Shown here: piece after piece, positions 42,933 through 51,124 of the stretch
Numbering within the stretch: the stretch's first letter is position 1
Layout: every line of letters starts with the position of its first letter
Assembly (NCBI RefSeq): GCF_002874965.1
Contig: NZ_CP025624.1
Coordinates: forward strand, 2,356,001-2,420,000
DNA from: Pseudomonas sp. NC02
GTDB taxonomy: Bacteria > Pseudomonadota > Gammaproteobacteria > Pseudomonadales > Pseudomonadaceae
Reading direction: 5' to 3'
Length of the DNA stretch: 64,000 nucleotides
Notes under the pieces: model-generated
Seen by the model: only the letters and a program-made list of their open reading frames with translations
Database searches by the model: none
Told to the model about the DNA's origin: nothing
Made by a program: the position numbers and the translations under genes

Positions 42933-42946
42933 CATATAAGTGTTTG
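42933..42946 (+). promoter_or_regulatory. Candidate activator site shared with the 18565 region
   Basis: CATATAAGTGTTTG is identical to 18565-18578 and lies between the divergent sigma-54 promoters at 42765 and 43051. Around it TTATGC (42913-42918) and GCATAT form a partial inverted repeat, in keeping with a Fis-type binding site. Confidence 0.45.
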
Positions 42947-43050
42947 TGGGTGGTTTTTGTATTGTCCGGAATCGAACATTTCACCAGCAAAGTGTTGCAC
43001 TTGTGGCGATTAATAAGAGTGGCCGGCCAGTGTTTATTGAGGCTTGGACG

Positions 43051-43066
43051 TGGCATGAACCCTGCA
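43051..43066 (+). promoter_or_regulatory. Sigma-54 promoter of the second TonB receptor gene
   Basis: TGGCATGAACCCTGCA matches RpoN -24/-12 elements with a ten-base spacer between GG and GC. It lies 71 bases before the receptor ATG at 43138. Confidence 0.78.
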
Positions 43067-43137
43067 AAGTTGGAAACAGAGCGCGACTATACGAATAGAT
43101 GCTCCAACTAATTCGAGACCCCAGGAGTATTTAATTC

Positions 43138-45243
43138 ATGCGGCAACTGTTTGAACCTCGCGCTCGTCGTTTTGAGTCACTGGCCACCGCGTCCAGCCTT
43201 GGCGTGCTGTTGATGTTGATACACGGCGCGGCCTTTGCCGCCCAGGCGGACCCGACCCTGGCCACGGTAGTGGTCACCGGTGCCGAAGCCACCGAAGCGC
43301 AAAAGGCCGAGAAGCAACTGTCCAAGGTGCCCGGCAAAACCGCAGTGATCGACAACCGCAAGATCGAACAGGGCCGCGCGGCGAACGCCGAGGACGTGCT
43401 GGCGTTGCAGCCGGGCGTATTCGCCCAGGCCACCAGCGGCTCGGGCGCGAACAAGATTTCGATCCGCGGTTCGGGCCTCAATACCTTCTATCAAGGCTAT
43501 GTGCTGGGGATCAAATTCCTTTATGACGGCCTGCCGTTGACCGGCCCGGGCGGCACCCAGGAAGACATGCTGGACATGGCTTCCGTGGACCACACCGAGG
43601 TGCTCTACGGCGCCAACGCCTTCCGTTATTCGGCCTTGTCCCTGGGCGGCGCGATCAACTTCGTGAGCAAGACCGGCCGCACCGATCCGGGCAACTACGC
43701 GCGTTTCGAAGCCGGCAGCTTCGGCTATCGCAAGGAGCAATTGAGCACGGGTGGTGTGGACGGAGACAATGACTATTACGTCAGCATCCAGCACAACGAG
43801 CGTGACGGTTACCAGGACAACACACCGAACAAGGGGCAGGGGATCGTTGCCAACTTCGGCCACGTGTTCAGCCCGCAACTGGAGACGCGCTTCTACATTC
43901 GCTACAAGGAAGAAACCCTCAGCCAGGGCAACACCCTGACCAAATACCAGCTCAAGCACGACCCCACGAGCAACCTCGTGCCCATCGGGCGCAAGAAGGA
44001 CGGCTCGACCCTGCTGGGCAGCACCACCACCTACACCTTCGACGACAATGCCAAGCTCGAAGTCGGCCTGGGCTACAACGATTACCCGCTGGACAACGGC
44101 TGGCGCTATTCGCCAACGCCACAGGAATGGCGCTCCCAGGACATCAACCTGACCTTGCGCTACCTGCGCACCGCCGACACCTTCTTCGGCCTGCGCAGCG
44201 ACAGCAGCGTGACCTTCAGCAATACGCTGGCGTACCTGGCCGATGTGAAATCCCACAGCAAGGCCACCGGCATCACCCAGCAGAAGACCAACTACACCGG
44301 CTCGCGGGACACGGTGTTTTCCCTCGGCAACGAACTGCAACTGAATGACCGCACGTGGCTGTCCACCGGGTTGTCATTGATTGATATCAAGCGCAAGGCG
44401 CAGATCGAATACAGCACCGCCACCAATACCAGCGCGTTCCCCAGTGGCGTTGAATACGACGAGACCGACGTCGCCCCGCGCATTGGCCTGCGCTATCAGT
44501 TGACTCCGGAATTCGAAGTGTTCGGCAACGTCAGCCGCTCGGTGGATCCACCGGTTACCTGGCAGCTGGGCAGCACCGGCACGCCGTACATCCGTGATGT
44601 GCGGCCGCAAAAAGCCAACACCGTGGAGTTCGGTATCCGCGGCGGCCACGGTATTTTTGACGGCAGCCTGACGGTCTACCGCTCGTGGGTGCAGAAAGAA
44701 CTGCTGTCGGTAGTGGTACGCCAGGCGACGGCCACCCAGGACCAATTGGTGGCTACCTCCAACGGCAGCGCGACCATTCACCAGGGCATCGAAGCCGGCT
44801 TGAATGCGCAACTGTGGGATGGCGGCAATGGCGACACCGTGACCCTGCGCCAGGCCTATACCTTCAACGACTTCCACTACCGCAACGATGCGGTGTTCGG
44901 CGACAACCAGCTGCCGGGCCTGCCGCGCCAGGTCTACCAGGCCGAGCTGGAATATCGCCAAGGCAGCGGTTTCTACGCGCAGCTCAACGCCCGGGCGGCG
45001 TCCAGCTATTACGTCGACTTTGCCAACTCCCTGAGTGCGCCGTCGTATACGTTGTGGGGGGCCAAGGTGGGCTACGAGGCCCCTAGCAAGAAGTGGGAAG
45101 TGTTCGTCGATGCACGCAACCTGACCAACAAGCGCTATGCCACGGCCACCAACACCGCGTACGACGCCAAGGGCCAGGACTCGGCCAACTTCTATGTGGG
45201 GGATGCGTTCAACGTGACCACGGGGGTTTCGTTTCACTTTTGA
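43138..45243 (+). CDS. TonB-dependent outer-membrane receptor, second copy
   Basis: 701 residues. A long signal peptide (about 1-33, ending GAAFA before AQAD) is followed by the TonB box region LATVVVTGAEA, the plug (about 60-165: GKTAVIDNRKIEQGRAANAEDVLALQPGVF, ISIRGSGLNTFYQG) and the barrel ending with FHF. It resembles the receptor at 16136 across its length. AGGAG lies nine bases before the ATG. The sigma-54 promoter and the adjacent sfnB link it to sulfur-starvation uptake. Confidence 0.92.
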   Translation: MRQLFEPRARRFESLATASSLGVLLMLIHGAAFAAQADPTLATVVVTGAEATEAQKAEKQLSKVPGKTAVIDNRKIEQGRAANAEDVLALQPGVFAQATSGSGANKISIRGSGLNTFYQGYVLGIKFLYDGLPLTGPGGTQEDMLDMASVDHTEVLYGANAFRYSALSLGGAINFVSKTGRTDPGNYARFEAGSFGYRKEQLSTGGVDGDNDYYVSIQHNERDGYQDNTPNKGQGIVANFGHVFSPQLETRFYIRYKEETLSQGNTLTKYQLKHDPTSNLVPIGRKKDGSTLLGSTTTYTFDDNAKLEVGLGYNDYPLDNGWRYSPTPQEWRSQDINLTLRYLRTADTFFGLRSDSSVTFSNTLAYLADVKSHSKATGITQQKTNYTGSRDTVFSLGNELQLNDRTWLSTGLSLIDIKRKAQIEYSTATNTSAFPSGVEYDETDVAPRIGLRYQLTPEFEVFGNVSRSVDPPVTWQLGSTGTPYIRDVRPQKANTVEFGIRGGHGIFDGSLTVYRSWVQKELLSVVVRQATATQDQLVATSNGSATIHQGIEAGLNAQLWDGGNGDTVTLRQAYTFNDFHYRNDAVFGDNQLPGLPRQVYQAELEYRQGSGFYAQLNARAASSYYVDFANSLSAPSYTLWGAKVGYEAPSKKWEVFVDARNLTNKRYATATNTAYDAKGQDSANFYVGDAFNVTTGVSFHF

Positions 45244-45251
45244 CCGTGACA

Positions 45252-45375
45252 GATCGTTCCCACGCTCCGCGTGGGAATGCCGCCTTGGACGCTCTGCGTC
45301 CGGCCGTCGATGCGAGAGGTGATGGTGACGCAGATCGTCACGGTATGCATTCCCACGCGGAGCGTGGGAACGATC
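45252..45375. repeat. Palindromic ~113-135 bp repeat, copy 2
   Basis: Starts GATCGTTCCCACGCTCCGCG and ends with its inverse at 45375, with the inner GACGCTCTGCGTCC segment. It separates the TonB receptor stop from the convergent small gene at 45388. Confidence 0.85.
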
Positions 45376-45387
45376 ATTTCGAGGAAC

Positions 45388-45852
45388 CTAGTTCTGCGGC
45401 CGCTGTTTGGTCGAGTCCAGCTCGGCCTTTTTGCCGGTGCTGATCTCGGTGATCTGCGCCGACTTGGCAATCGCGAAATCAAAGGTGTCCTGCATCTTGG
45501 CGATGGCATCGGTCGCCGTGCCGTTGAGCCCACCGTTGGCTGCCCAGTCGAAGTTCCACACCCCGGAAAAGTTATCGGCACCGGCCACATCATGGGTTTC
45601 GATCGCGGTGAACACGTCGGGATGGCGCTCCATGTACTGGGCCGCAGCGCTCACATCGGCCGGCACCTTGCCCGAGGCATTGCTGGCCAGTTGCGAAAGC
45701 TCTTGCTTGGTAATGGCCGACTTGCCCGACTGGCGCATGTAATCGGCGATCACCTTGCTCGACTTGGAAATATTCAACTTGTCGTCGAATACCGACGTCG
45801 AGGCTTTTTGAGTGGTCGGTCCGCCACCGGCGGGTGTTACGGTAGTAGACAT
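45388..45852 (-). CDS. Small protein resembling HrpF/NolX-type repeats
   Basis: 154 residues, MSTTVTPAGGGPTTQKAST, glycine- and serine-rich with a low-complexity N-terminus and no signal peptide or Cys. The part KVIADYMRQSGKSAITKQELSQLASNASGKVPADVSAAAQYMERHPDVFTAIETHD resembles the helical repeats of HrpF/NolX and harpin-like secreted proteins. No type III secretion genes are in the window. The similarity is from memory and weak; a free-standing unknown protein is the safe call. GGGAG lies eight bases before the ATG. Confidence 0.7.
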   Translation of the reverse strand: MSTTVTPAGGGPTTQKASTSVFDDKLNISKSSKVIADYMRQSGKSAITKQELSQLASNASGKVPADVSAAAQYMERHPDVFTAIETHDVAGADNFSGVWNFDWAANGGLNGTATDAIAKMQDTFDFAIAKSAQITEISTGKKAELDSTKQRPQN

Positions 45853-45957
45853 CGGCGCTGCTCCCTCAATGAATTGGATGACATCGAAGCCGACGTTAGC
45901 ATGGGCAATTGGCCATTTATCACAGGCTTCACAACAATTCGCAGCGGCCGGAAAATT

Positions 45958-47499
45958 TCACAGCGTTTCACCCGCATCCAACTTGGCCAGCAGCCTCTGG
46001 CCCCGTTTCCACAGCGCGTCCTGCTTGGATTCAGGCATGCGGTCGAGATTTTTATAGAGCATGGCCATGCGCTGATTGCCCCGCAGCAGGTCGCCGTGGC
46101 GCATCAGAAAGTGCCAGTAAAGCGCATTGAACGGGCAGGCATTGTCAGCGGTACTTTCCGTGACTTTGTACGCACAGTCGCGGCAGTAGTCCGACATGCG
46201 CTTTATGTATTGGCCGCTCGCGCAATAAGGCTTGGAACCCAGGTAACCGCCATCGGCATGCATCACCATGCCCAGGGTGTTGGGCAGCTCGACCCAGTCG
46301 AACGCGTCCATGTAGATCGCCAGGTACCACTCGCATATCTGGCTGGGCACGATGCCGGCCAGCAGGGCGAAATTGCCGGTGACCATCAGCCGCTGGATGT
46401 GATGGGCATAGGCATGTTTCAGGCTCTGGCCGATCGCCTGGCGCATGCAGTTCATTTGCGTCTCGCCCGTCCAGTAGAACTCCGGCAGCGGGCGGCTGTT
46501 GCCGAATGCATTGCCTGCGGCATAGTCGGGCATCTTCAGCCAGTACACGCCGCGTACATATTCACGCCAGCCAATCAGTTGGCGGATAAACCCTTCGGCA
46601 GCGTTCAGCCCGATGCTGCCCGACCAATAAGCCGCCTCTACATCGCTGCACAGCTGGCGCAGGTCCAGCAGGCCGATGTTCAGGGCTGCGCTGATACGGG
46701 CGTGAAGCAGGAACGGCTCGTCGCTGGCCATGGCGTCCTGGTAATCACCGAATCCAGCCAGGCCATAATCCAGAAAGTAGTCCCAGAGGGCCTGCGCGTC
46801 GGCGTGGGTCACGGGGTAATCGAAGGTGTCGAGGGAACCGTAGTGGCTGCTGAAGTGTTTACCTACCAGCGCCAGCACGTCCTGGGTGATCGAGTCCGAG
46901 CTGAAGCGCGCCGGGTAGGGCGCCTTGGTGCCCTTGGGCAATGCCTTGCGGTTGTCCGCATCAAAGTTCCAGGCGCCGCCCACCGGCGTACCGTCACCGT
47001 TGAGCAAGAGCCCACTCTTGCGGCGCATCTCCCGGTAGAAGAACTCCATGCGCAGCTGTTTTTTACCGCTGGCCCAAGCGGCGAACGCGTCACGGCTGCA
47101 CAGGAATCGGTGGTCGGCATGCCACTGGATCGGCAAACCGCAGTCCTTCAGGGATTGCTCCAGACGCCAGTCACCGCATTCGGTCAGGTGTATTTCCCGG
47201 GGTTGCATCAGCGATTGCCAGCGCCTTAACTCGCCGGGCACCGAGCCGGTGTTTTGCGGATCGTCCAGGGTGACGTACTGCACCCGCACGCCACGCTGCT
47301 GCAACGCCTGGGCAAAATGGCGCATGGCGCTGAAGACCAGGACGATTTTTTGCGGATGGTGGGGCACATGGCTGGCTTCCTCCATGACCTCGACCATCAA
47401 GACCGCATCGCGCTGGCTGTCCAGCCCATCCAGTGAGGCCAGGTCAAACGACAACTGGTCGCCCAGCACCAGGCACAGGTTTCGAACTGCCTTGGTCAC
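45958..47499 (-). CDS. Cryptochrome/photolyase-family protein, FeS type (PhrB-like)
   Basis: 513 residues from a GTG at 47497-47499, which overlaps the stop of the preceding gene (GTGA). N-terminal photolyase-related domain: LCLVLGDQLSFDLASLDGLD. The C-terminal helical FAD-binding domain contains GGAWNFDADNRK and NTLGMVMHADGGYLGSKPY. Cys residues in KPYCASG, DYCRDC and ACPFN are those that bind a [4Fe-4S] cluster in bacterial (6-4) photolyases. It repairs (6-4) photoproducts with light. It is in an operon with DUF6482 and DUF3833 genes. Confidence 0.92.
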   Translation of the reverse strand: MTKAVRNLCLVLGDQLSFDLASLDGLDSQRDAVLMVEVMEEASHVPHHPQKIVLVFSAMRHFAQALQQRGVRVQYVTLDDPQNTGSVPGELRRWQSLMQPREIHLTECGDWRLEQSLKDCGLPIQWHADHRFLCSRDAFAAWASGKKQLRMEFFYREMRRKSGLLLNGDGTPVGGAWNFDADNRKALPKGTKAPYPARFSSDSITQDVLALVGKHFSSHYGSLDTFDYPVTHADAQALWDYFLDYGLAGFGDYQDAMASDEPFLLHARISAALNIGLLDLRQLCSDVEAAYWSGSIGLNAAEGFIRQLIGWREYVRGVYWLKMPDYAAGNAFGNSRPLPEFYWTGETQMNCMRQAIGQSLKHAYAHHIQRLMVTGNFALLAGIVPSQICEWYLAIYMDAFDWVELPNTLGMVMHADGGYLGSKPYCASGQYIKRMSDYCRDCAYKVTESTADNACPFNALYWHFLMRHGDLLRGNQRMAMLYKNLDRMPESKQDALWKRGQRLLAKLDAGETL

Positions 47500-47801
47500 C
47501 ACGGCGCTTCCAGGGAAAATGGCGTTCGCAGTGGCTCGATAGCGCCTTCTCGCCGGCCGCACATTTCGTCATGCACGCACTGATGCACCAGGGTGCAGGG
47601 AAACGCAGGGACCGCCTGCAACACGTCACGCAAGTGATTGACGGAGCGAAAGTGCAGGGGCTTCGCCGACTCGTCCAGCAGCGTGAACTGGCCGTGGTCC
47701 AGCGTTACGCGCGCCAGATAGAAACCACCTTCCAGCGACAGCAGTTCCATTTCGCGTACAGCGCCTTGGGTGGCCAGTCTGGTCAGGGCTTGCAGGTTCA
47801 T
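47496..47801 (-). CDS. DUF6482-family protein
   Basis: 101 residues, MNLQALTRLATQGAVREMELLSLEGGFYLARV, a small cytoplasmic alpha/beta protein with ending CTLVHQCVHDEMCG-like Cys/His-rich part. It is typical of Pseudomonas DUF6482 proteins, of unknown function. AAGGAG lies seven bases upstream of the ATG. It sits between a DUF3833 lipoprotein and the photolyase, with a four-base overlap to the latter, so a role linked to light or UV response is possible. Confidence 0.8.
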   Translation of the reverse strand: MNLQALTRLATQGAVREMELLSLEGGFYLARVTLDHGQFTLLDESAKPLHFRSVNHLRDVLQAVPAFPCTLVHQCVHDEMCGRREGAIEPLRTPFSLEAPW

Positions 47802-47818
47802 GGTTCACTCCTTACCGG

Positions 47819-48355
47819 TCAGGGTTGTGAAGACTGGCGACGGAAGAACAACGTCACCTGGCCGACTTCCACACCCAACTTGGACATGCTGGAGCGGTTG
47901 ATCAACGTGTCTTCGTCCATCAGGTACATCCAATCGTCGAGGCTCACTTCGTAGACGGATCCATCAACCGGCAGGTTCAGGACGTAGCGCCAGCGCAGTG
48001 CGTTGCCCGCCACTTCGCCCCTGGCCTCGCCCACCACATCACCGGCCCGTCCGCGCCAGTGGGTGGGGCCGTCCGGGGTGAGGGTCCAGACACGTTGCTG
48101 GCGAGTACCATCGCTGTATAGAAAGCGCTCATCGAGAATCAGGTTTTTACCCTCGCGGCGGCTGGCGATATTCACCTCGAAACGCTTGGCCACTTCACCC
48201 GAGCGTTTCTCGAAGATGCCCCAGGCCTTGACGGGCTTGCTGAAGAAGCTCACCAGGTCCAGTTGCGGTTGCTGGTCGGCATAGTGTTTTACATCCACGC
48301 TGCCACAACTGCTCAGGCCCAACACCAGGGCCAGCGAAACCAATAGACGGGTCAT
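47819..48355 (-). CDS. DUF3833 lipoprotein
   Basis: 178 residues from the ATG at 48353-48355, with GGAGA seven bases upstream. The signal MTRLLVSLALVLGLSSCGSVDV has a lipobox GLSSC. The mature part fits DUF3833: LDLVSFFSKPVKAWGIFEKRSGEVAKRFEV, LDERFLYSDGTRQQRVW, RYVLNLPVDGSVYEVSLDDWMYLMDEDTLINRS. The family has a lipocalin-like look and is often found in photolyase operons. It is the first gene of the operon. A start 15 codons upstream is rejected. Confidence 0.85.
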   Translation of the reverse strand: MTRLLVSLALVLGLSSCGSVDVKHYADQQPQLDLVSFFSKPVKAWGIFEKRSGEVAKRFEVNIASRREGKNLILDERFLYSDGTRQQRVWTLTPDGPTHWRGRAGDVVGEARGEVAGNALRWRYVLNLPVDGSVYEVSLDDWMYLMDEDTLINRSSMSKLGVEVGQVTLFFRRQSSQP

Positions 48356-48505
48356 TGCGGTTCTCCCCGAGAGGGCTTGATACTGCTGATACTTGTACAA
48401 AATAATAAAATTGTACAGGTATTTGGCGCATTACCAGGATGTTACCGGCTACCGGCCTGCCCATTTATGGCGGGTATATGCAGCCTCAGGGGACCAGGTG
48501 CAGAT

Positions 48506-48640
48506 GATCGTTCCCACGCTCTGCGTGGGAATGCCGCCTCGGACGCTCCGCGTCCCGCTGGCACCGCCGCATTGACGCCTCGCGCAATGGTGACGCGGAG
48601 CGTCACGGTATGCATTCCCACGCAGAGCGTGGGAACGATC
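48506..48640. repeat. Palindromic ~113-135 bp repeat, copy 3
   Basis: 135 bases with GATCGTTCCCACGCTCTGCG at the left end and its inverse at the right. The inner part GGACGCTCCGCGTCCCGCTG recurs in copy 4, to which it is most similar. Confidence 0.85.
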
Positions 48641-48768
48641 AACAATGGGCATACGCCGGCAGCGGTATCGCCCGTTCCTACGCAGACCGTTCCCACATAG
48701 ATTTCAGGTTGCTTCCAGACCTTCTCGCCGCTAACCTTCGCGGGTCGCTGCCAATTCAGCGAACGGGT

Positions 48769-48890
48769 GTGGTAGCCCGGCTATTTCATAGATCCCCAAA
48801 CGCTCAAGGGCGTTTTTTTGTGCGGGCTGCTTTGTGGCGGCTGTGCATGGGAGGCTTCGGCCTGCCGGGTTTCTATGACCGGTCTACCAC
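48769..48890 (+). promoter_or_regulatory. Structured leader before the DUF6124 gene (candidate regulatory RNA)
   Basis: A long-range nested pairing encloses ~120 bases: GTGGTAG (48769-48775) with CTACCAC (48884-48890), CCGG (48777-48780) with CCGG (48879-48882), TCATAGA (48786-48792) with TCTATGA (48872-48878). Inside lie a terminator hairpin (48798-48819) and AGGC-TTCG-GCCT (48852-48863). The layout suggests attenuation or a C4-like antisense arrangement. The region from 48641 to 48768 holds nothing else I can name. Confidence 0.5.
48798..48819 (+). terminator. Intrinsic terminator inside the leader
   Basis: AAACGCTC pairs with GGGCGTTT (48808-48815), followed by T to 48819. It lies 143 bases upstream of the DUF6124 start, so it would stop transcription before the gene unless overridden by the longer-range pairing. 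Confidence 0.75.
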
Positions 48891-48961
48891 CCCGTGTACA
48901 GTCGCCTCCTTAATCGTGTGGTAGCGAGCGTGGAGGTGCTTACTCATAGAGGAGCTTCACC

Positions 48962-49297
48962 ATGAAAAAGGTCTCGCCCAACCCGCCGCATTACTTGAGC
49001 GACCAGAAATTCCACGATGCTGCCCAGCGCGCATTCAAGCACTACGACCTCAATTCAGAACCTGCCGCTTCGCCTCCGTCCTCCAACAAACTATTCTCCG
49101 TACGTGCCGGCCTCAGCACCGAAGTCGCCTTGTGTAATGCCAGCGAGATTCTTGAATCGGCGGCTGTCAGCGCCTATGACTGTGCCGAGCATCTTGATGG
49201 GGCCAGCCGCAAGCAAGTGTTGGCAGTGGTGCAATTGGTGGAGATGGCGCAGTTGTTGGTGGATGAGGCGCTGAACCGGGAGTGTCCGGTGGCCTGA
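48962..49297 (+). CDS. DUF6124-family protein
   Basis: 111 residues, MKKVSPNPPHYLSDQKFHDAAQRAFKHYDL, with LFSVRAGLSTEVALCNASEILESAAVSAYD in the middle, the mark of this Pseudomonas family (formerly DUF3077). Helical, cytoplasmic, function unknown. GAGGAG lies eight bases before the ATG. It is preceded by a structured leader with a terminator, so it may be controlled by attenuation. Confidence 0.85.
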   Translation: MKKVSPNPPHYLSDQKFHDAAQRAFKHYDLNSEPAASPPSSNKLFSVRAGLSTEVALCNASEILESAAVSAYDCAEHLDGASRKQVLAVVQLVEMAQLLVDEALNRECPVA

Positions 49298-49392
49298 TCA
49301 CATCCGAAATCCAACTGGCAACATAAATCCAGTGTGGGAGCGGTTGGTCAGGAGAGCGGGTTTGTCAGCAGGCTCGCGATCACTCCCACGCT

Positions 49393-49527
49393 GATCGTTC
49401 CCACGCTCTGCGTGGGAATGCCGCCTCGGACGCTCCGCGTCCCGCTGGCAATGCACAATGGAAGCCTTGCGCAGTGGTGACGCGGAGCGTCACGGTATGC
49501 ATTCCCACACGGAGCGTGGGAACGATC
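49393..49527. repeat. Palindromic ~113-135 bp repeat, copy 4
   Basis: 135 bases with the same GATCGTTCCCACGC ends. It lies between the DUF6124 gene and the convergent aldehyde dehydrogenase gene. The preceding ~70 bases (49324-49392) hold a degenerate REP-like piece (TGTGGGAGCGG and AGGCTCGCGATCACTCCCAC). Confidence 0.85.
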
Positions 49528-49541
49528 GGTCGCCCGGTTTA

Positions 49542-51029
49542 TCAGTAGCGAATCATCACCGACTTGAGCTCGGTGTAATCCTCGATGAACGCCCCGCCAA
49601 ACTCCCGTCCCACCCCCGAAGACTTGTTGCCGCCAAACGGCACCGCCGGGTCGAGCATCGTGTGCATGTTCACCCACACCGTCCCCGCGTTGATCGCCGG
49701 CACCATGCGCAGGGCCTTGCTCAGATCATTGGTCCAGAGACTGGCGCTCAGGCCGTAAGGCGTGTTGTTCATCAGTTCCAGCAGCTCATCCTCGGTGTCG
49801 TAGGGGAAAAACGTGGCGATCGGGCCGAAGGTCTCTTCGTTGAGCAGGGTGTCGTGGATCGTGTTGGCGAGAATTACTGTCGGCTCCACATAGCACCCCG
49901 GCCCGTCGATCAGCTTGCCGCCGTGGACAATCGTATTGTTCTCGGCCCGGGCCTTGGCGAAAAACCATTCGAGTTTCTGTTGGTGCTGGCGGTTGGTCAC
50001 CGGGCCGAATTCGGTGCGCTCGTCCAGCGGCGAGCCGATGTTCAACCGGCCCAGGCGTTGCGCCAGTTTGTCCATGATCGGCTCGATCTGCGAGCGGTGG
50101 GCGAAGAAGCGTTCGGCGGCCGCGCAGATTTGTCCGGAGTGCAGGAAGCCGGCTTCGATGATGCCGTTGACCGCTTTGTCGAGGTCCACATCCCGCAGGA
50201 ATCCGGCGGAGTTTTTGCCGCCCAGTTCCAGGGTCGCCCGGGTCAACCCGGCGCCCATGGCACTGCGGCCCACGGCGATGCCGGTGGGCACCGAGCCGGT
50301 AAACGAGACCTTGTCGGTGCCCGGGTGCTCCACCAGGCCTTTGCCCACGTGGCCGCCACCGGTCAACACGTTCAGCACGCCCGCCGGCAGGCCGGCGTCG
50401 ATGGCCAGTTCGGCGATGCGCAGGATGGTCAGCGGGGTGAACTCGCTGGGCTTGATGATGATGCTGCAGCCGGTCACCAGCGCCGAGGCGAGTTTCCAGA
50501 TGGCGATCATGGTCGAGAAATTCCACGGCACGATGCCCACCACCACGCCCACCGGTTCGCGCAGGGTGAACGCGGTGTAGCGTTCGCCGGCGAAGGAGGG
50601 CAGTGACGGGGTAAGGGTCTGGCCGCTGATCTTGGTGGCCCAGCCGGCGTAGTAACGCAGGAAGTGCGCCGCCTGATCGACCTCGAAGGCCCGGGAAATC
50701 TGGATGATCTTGCCCGACTGGCAGGTTTCGATCTGCGCCAGTGCTTCGCGATGTTGCTCCAGCAGGTCGGCGAGTTTCAGCAGCACATTGCCGCGAATGG
50801 CAGGGGCGACCTGGGCCCATTGCCGGAAGCCACGCCGGGACGATTCCACCGCTGTGTCGATATCGGCCAGGTCCGCATCGGCAACCTGGGCGATCACCTC
50901 GCCGGTGGCCGGGTTGATCACTTCCAGAGCCTGGCCGGAATGGCTTTGGACGTACCCGCCGTCGATAAACAAGGCATGGCTTCGACGGAGGAAGGCCTGG
51001 ACTTCAGGCAGCAGCGCAATATCGCTCAT
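49542..51029 (-). CDS. NAD-dependent aldehyde dehydrogenase (phenylacetaldehyde dehydrogenase-like)
   Basis: 495 residues from the ATG at 51027-51029. Motifs: PWNFSTMIAIWKLASAL with the catalytic Asn, IKPSEFTPL, FTGSVPTG, LELGGKNS with the catalytic Glu, and GQICAAAERFF with the catalytic Cys in the position of GQxC. The ending VNMHTMLDPAVPFGGNKSSGVGREFG is like that of FeaB/StyD-type enzymes, which oxidise aromatic acetaldehydes to acids. The neighbouring FeaR-like AraC regulator and flavin monooxygenase support an aromatic substrate. Transcribed away from the monooxygenase genes. Confidence 0.9.
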   Translation of the reverse strand: MSDIALLPEVQAFLRRSHALFIDGGYVQSHSGQALEVINPATGEVIAQVADADLADIDTAVESSRRGFRQWAQVAPAIRGNVLLKLADLLEQHREALAQIETCQSGKIIQISRAFEVDQAAHFLRYYAGWATKISGQTLTPSLPSFAGERYTAFTLREPVGVVVGIVPWNFSTMIAIWKLASALVTGCSIIIKPSEFTPLTILRIAELAIDAGLPAGVLNVLTGGGHVGKGLVEHPGTDKVSFTGSVPTGIAVGRSAMGAGLTRATLELGGKNSAGFLRDVDLDKAVNGIIEAGFLHSGQICAAAERFFAHRSQIEPIMDKLAQRLGRLNIGSPLDERTEFGPVTNRQHQQKLEWFFAKARAENNTIVHGGKLIDGPGCYVEPTVILANTIHDTLLNEETFGPIATFFPYDTEDELLELMNNTPYGLSASLWTNDLSKALRMVPAINAGTVWVNMHTMLDPAVPFGGNKSSGVGREFGGAFIEDYTELKSVMIRY

Positions 51030-51124
51030 GGGATTTTCCTTGCTCGCAAAAGCCCGAGGGTAACCAGCGCCGCCGGGCCAGGCTTGTCCGTGCCTGCCGG
51101 GCGATATGTCTGTGGCTGCCAGGC

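Noticed and set aside
38384..49527. Repeated palindromes as a possible CRISPR array
   Set aside because: The copies are 100-135 bases long, palindromic, kilobases apart and without spacers or cas genes.
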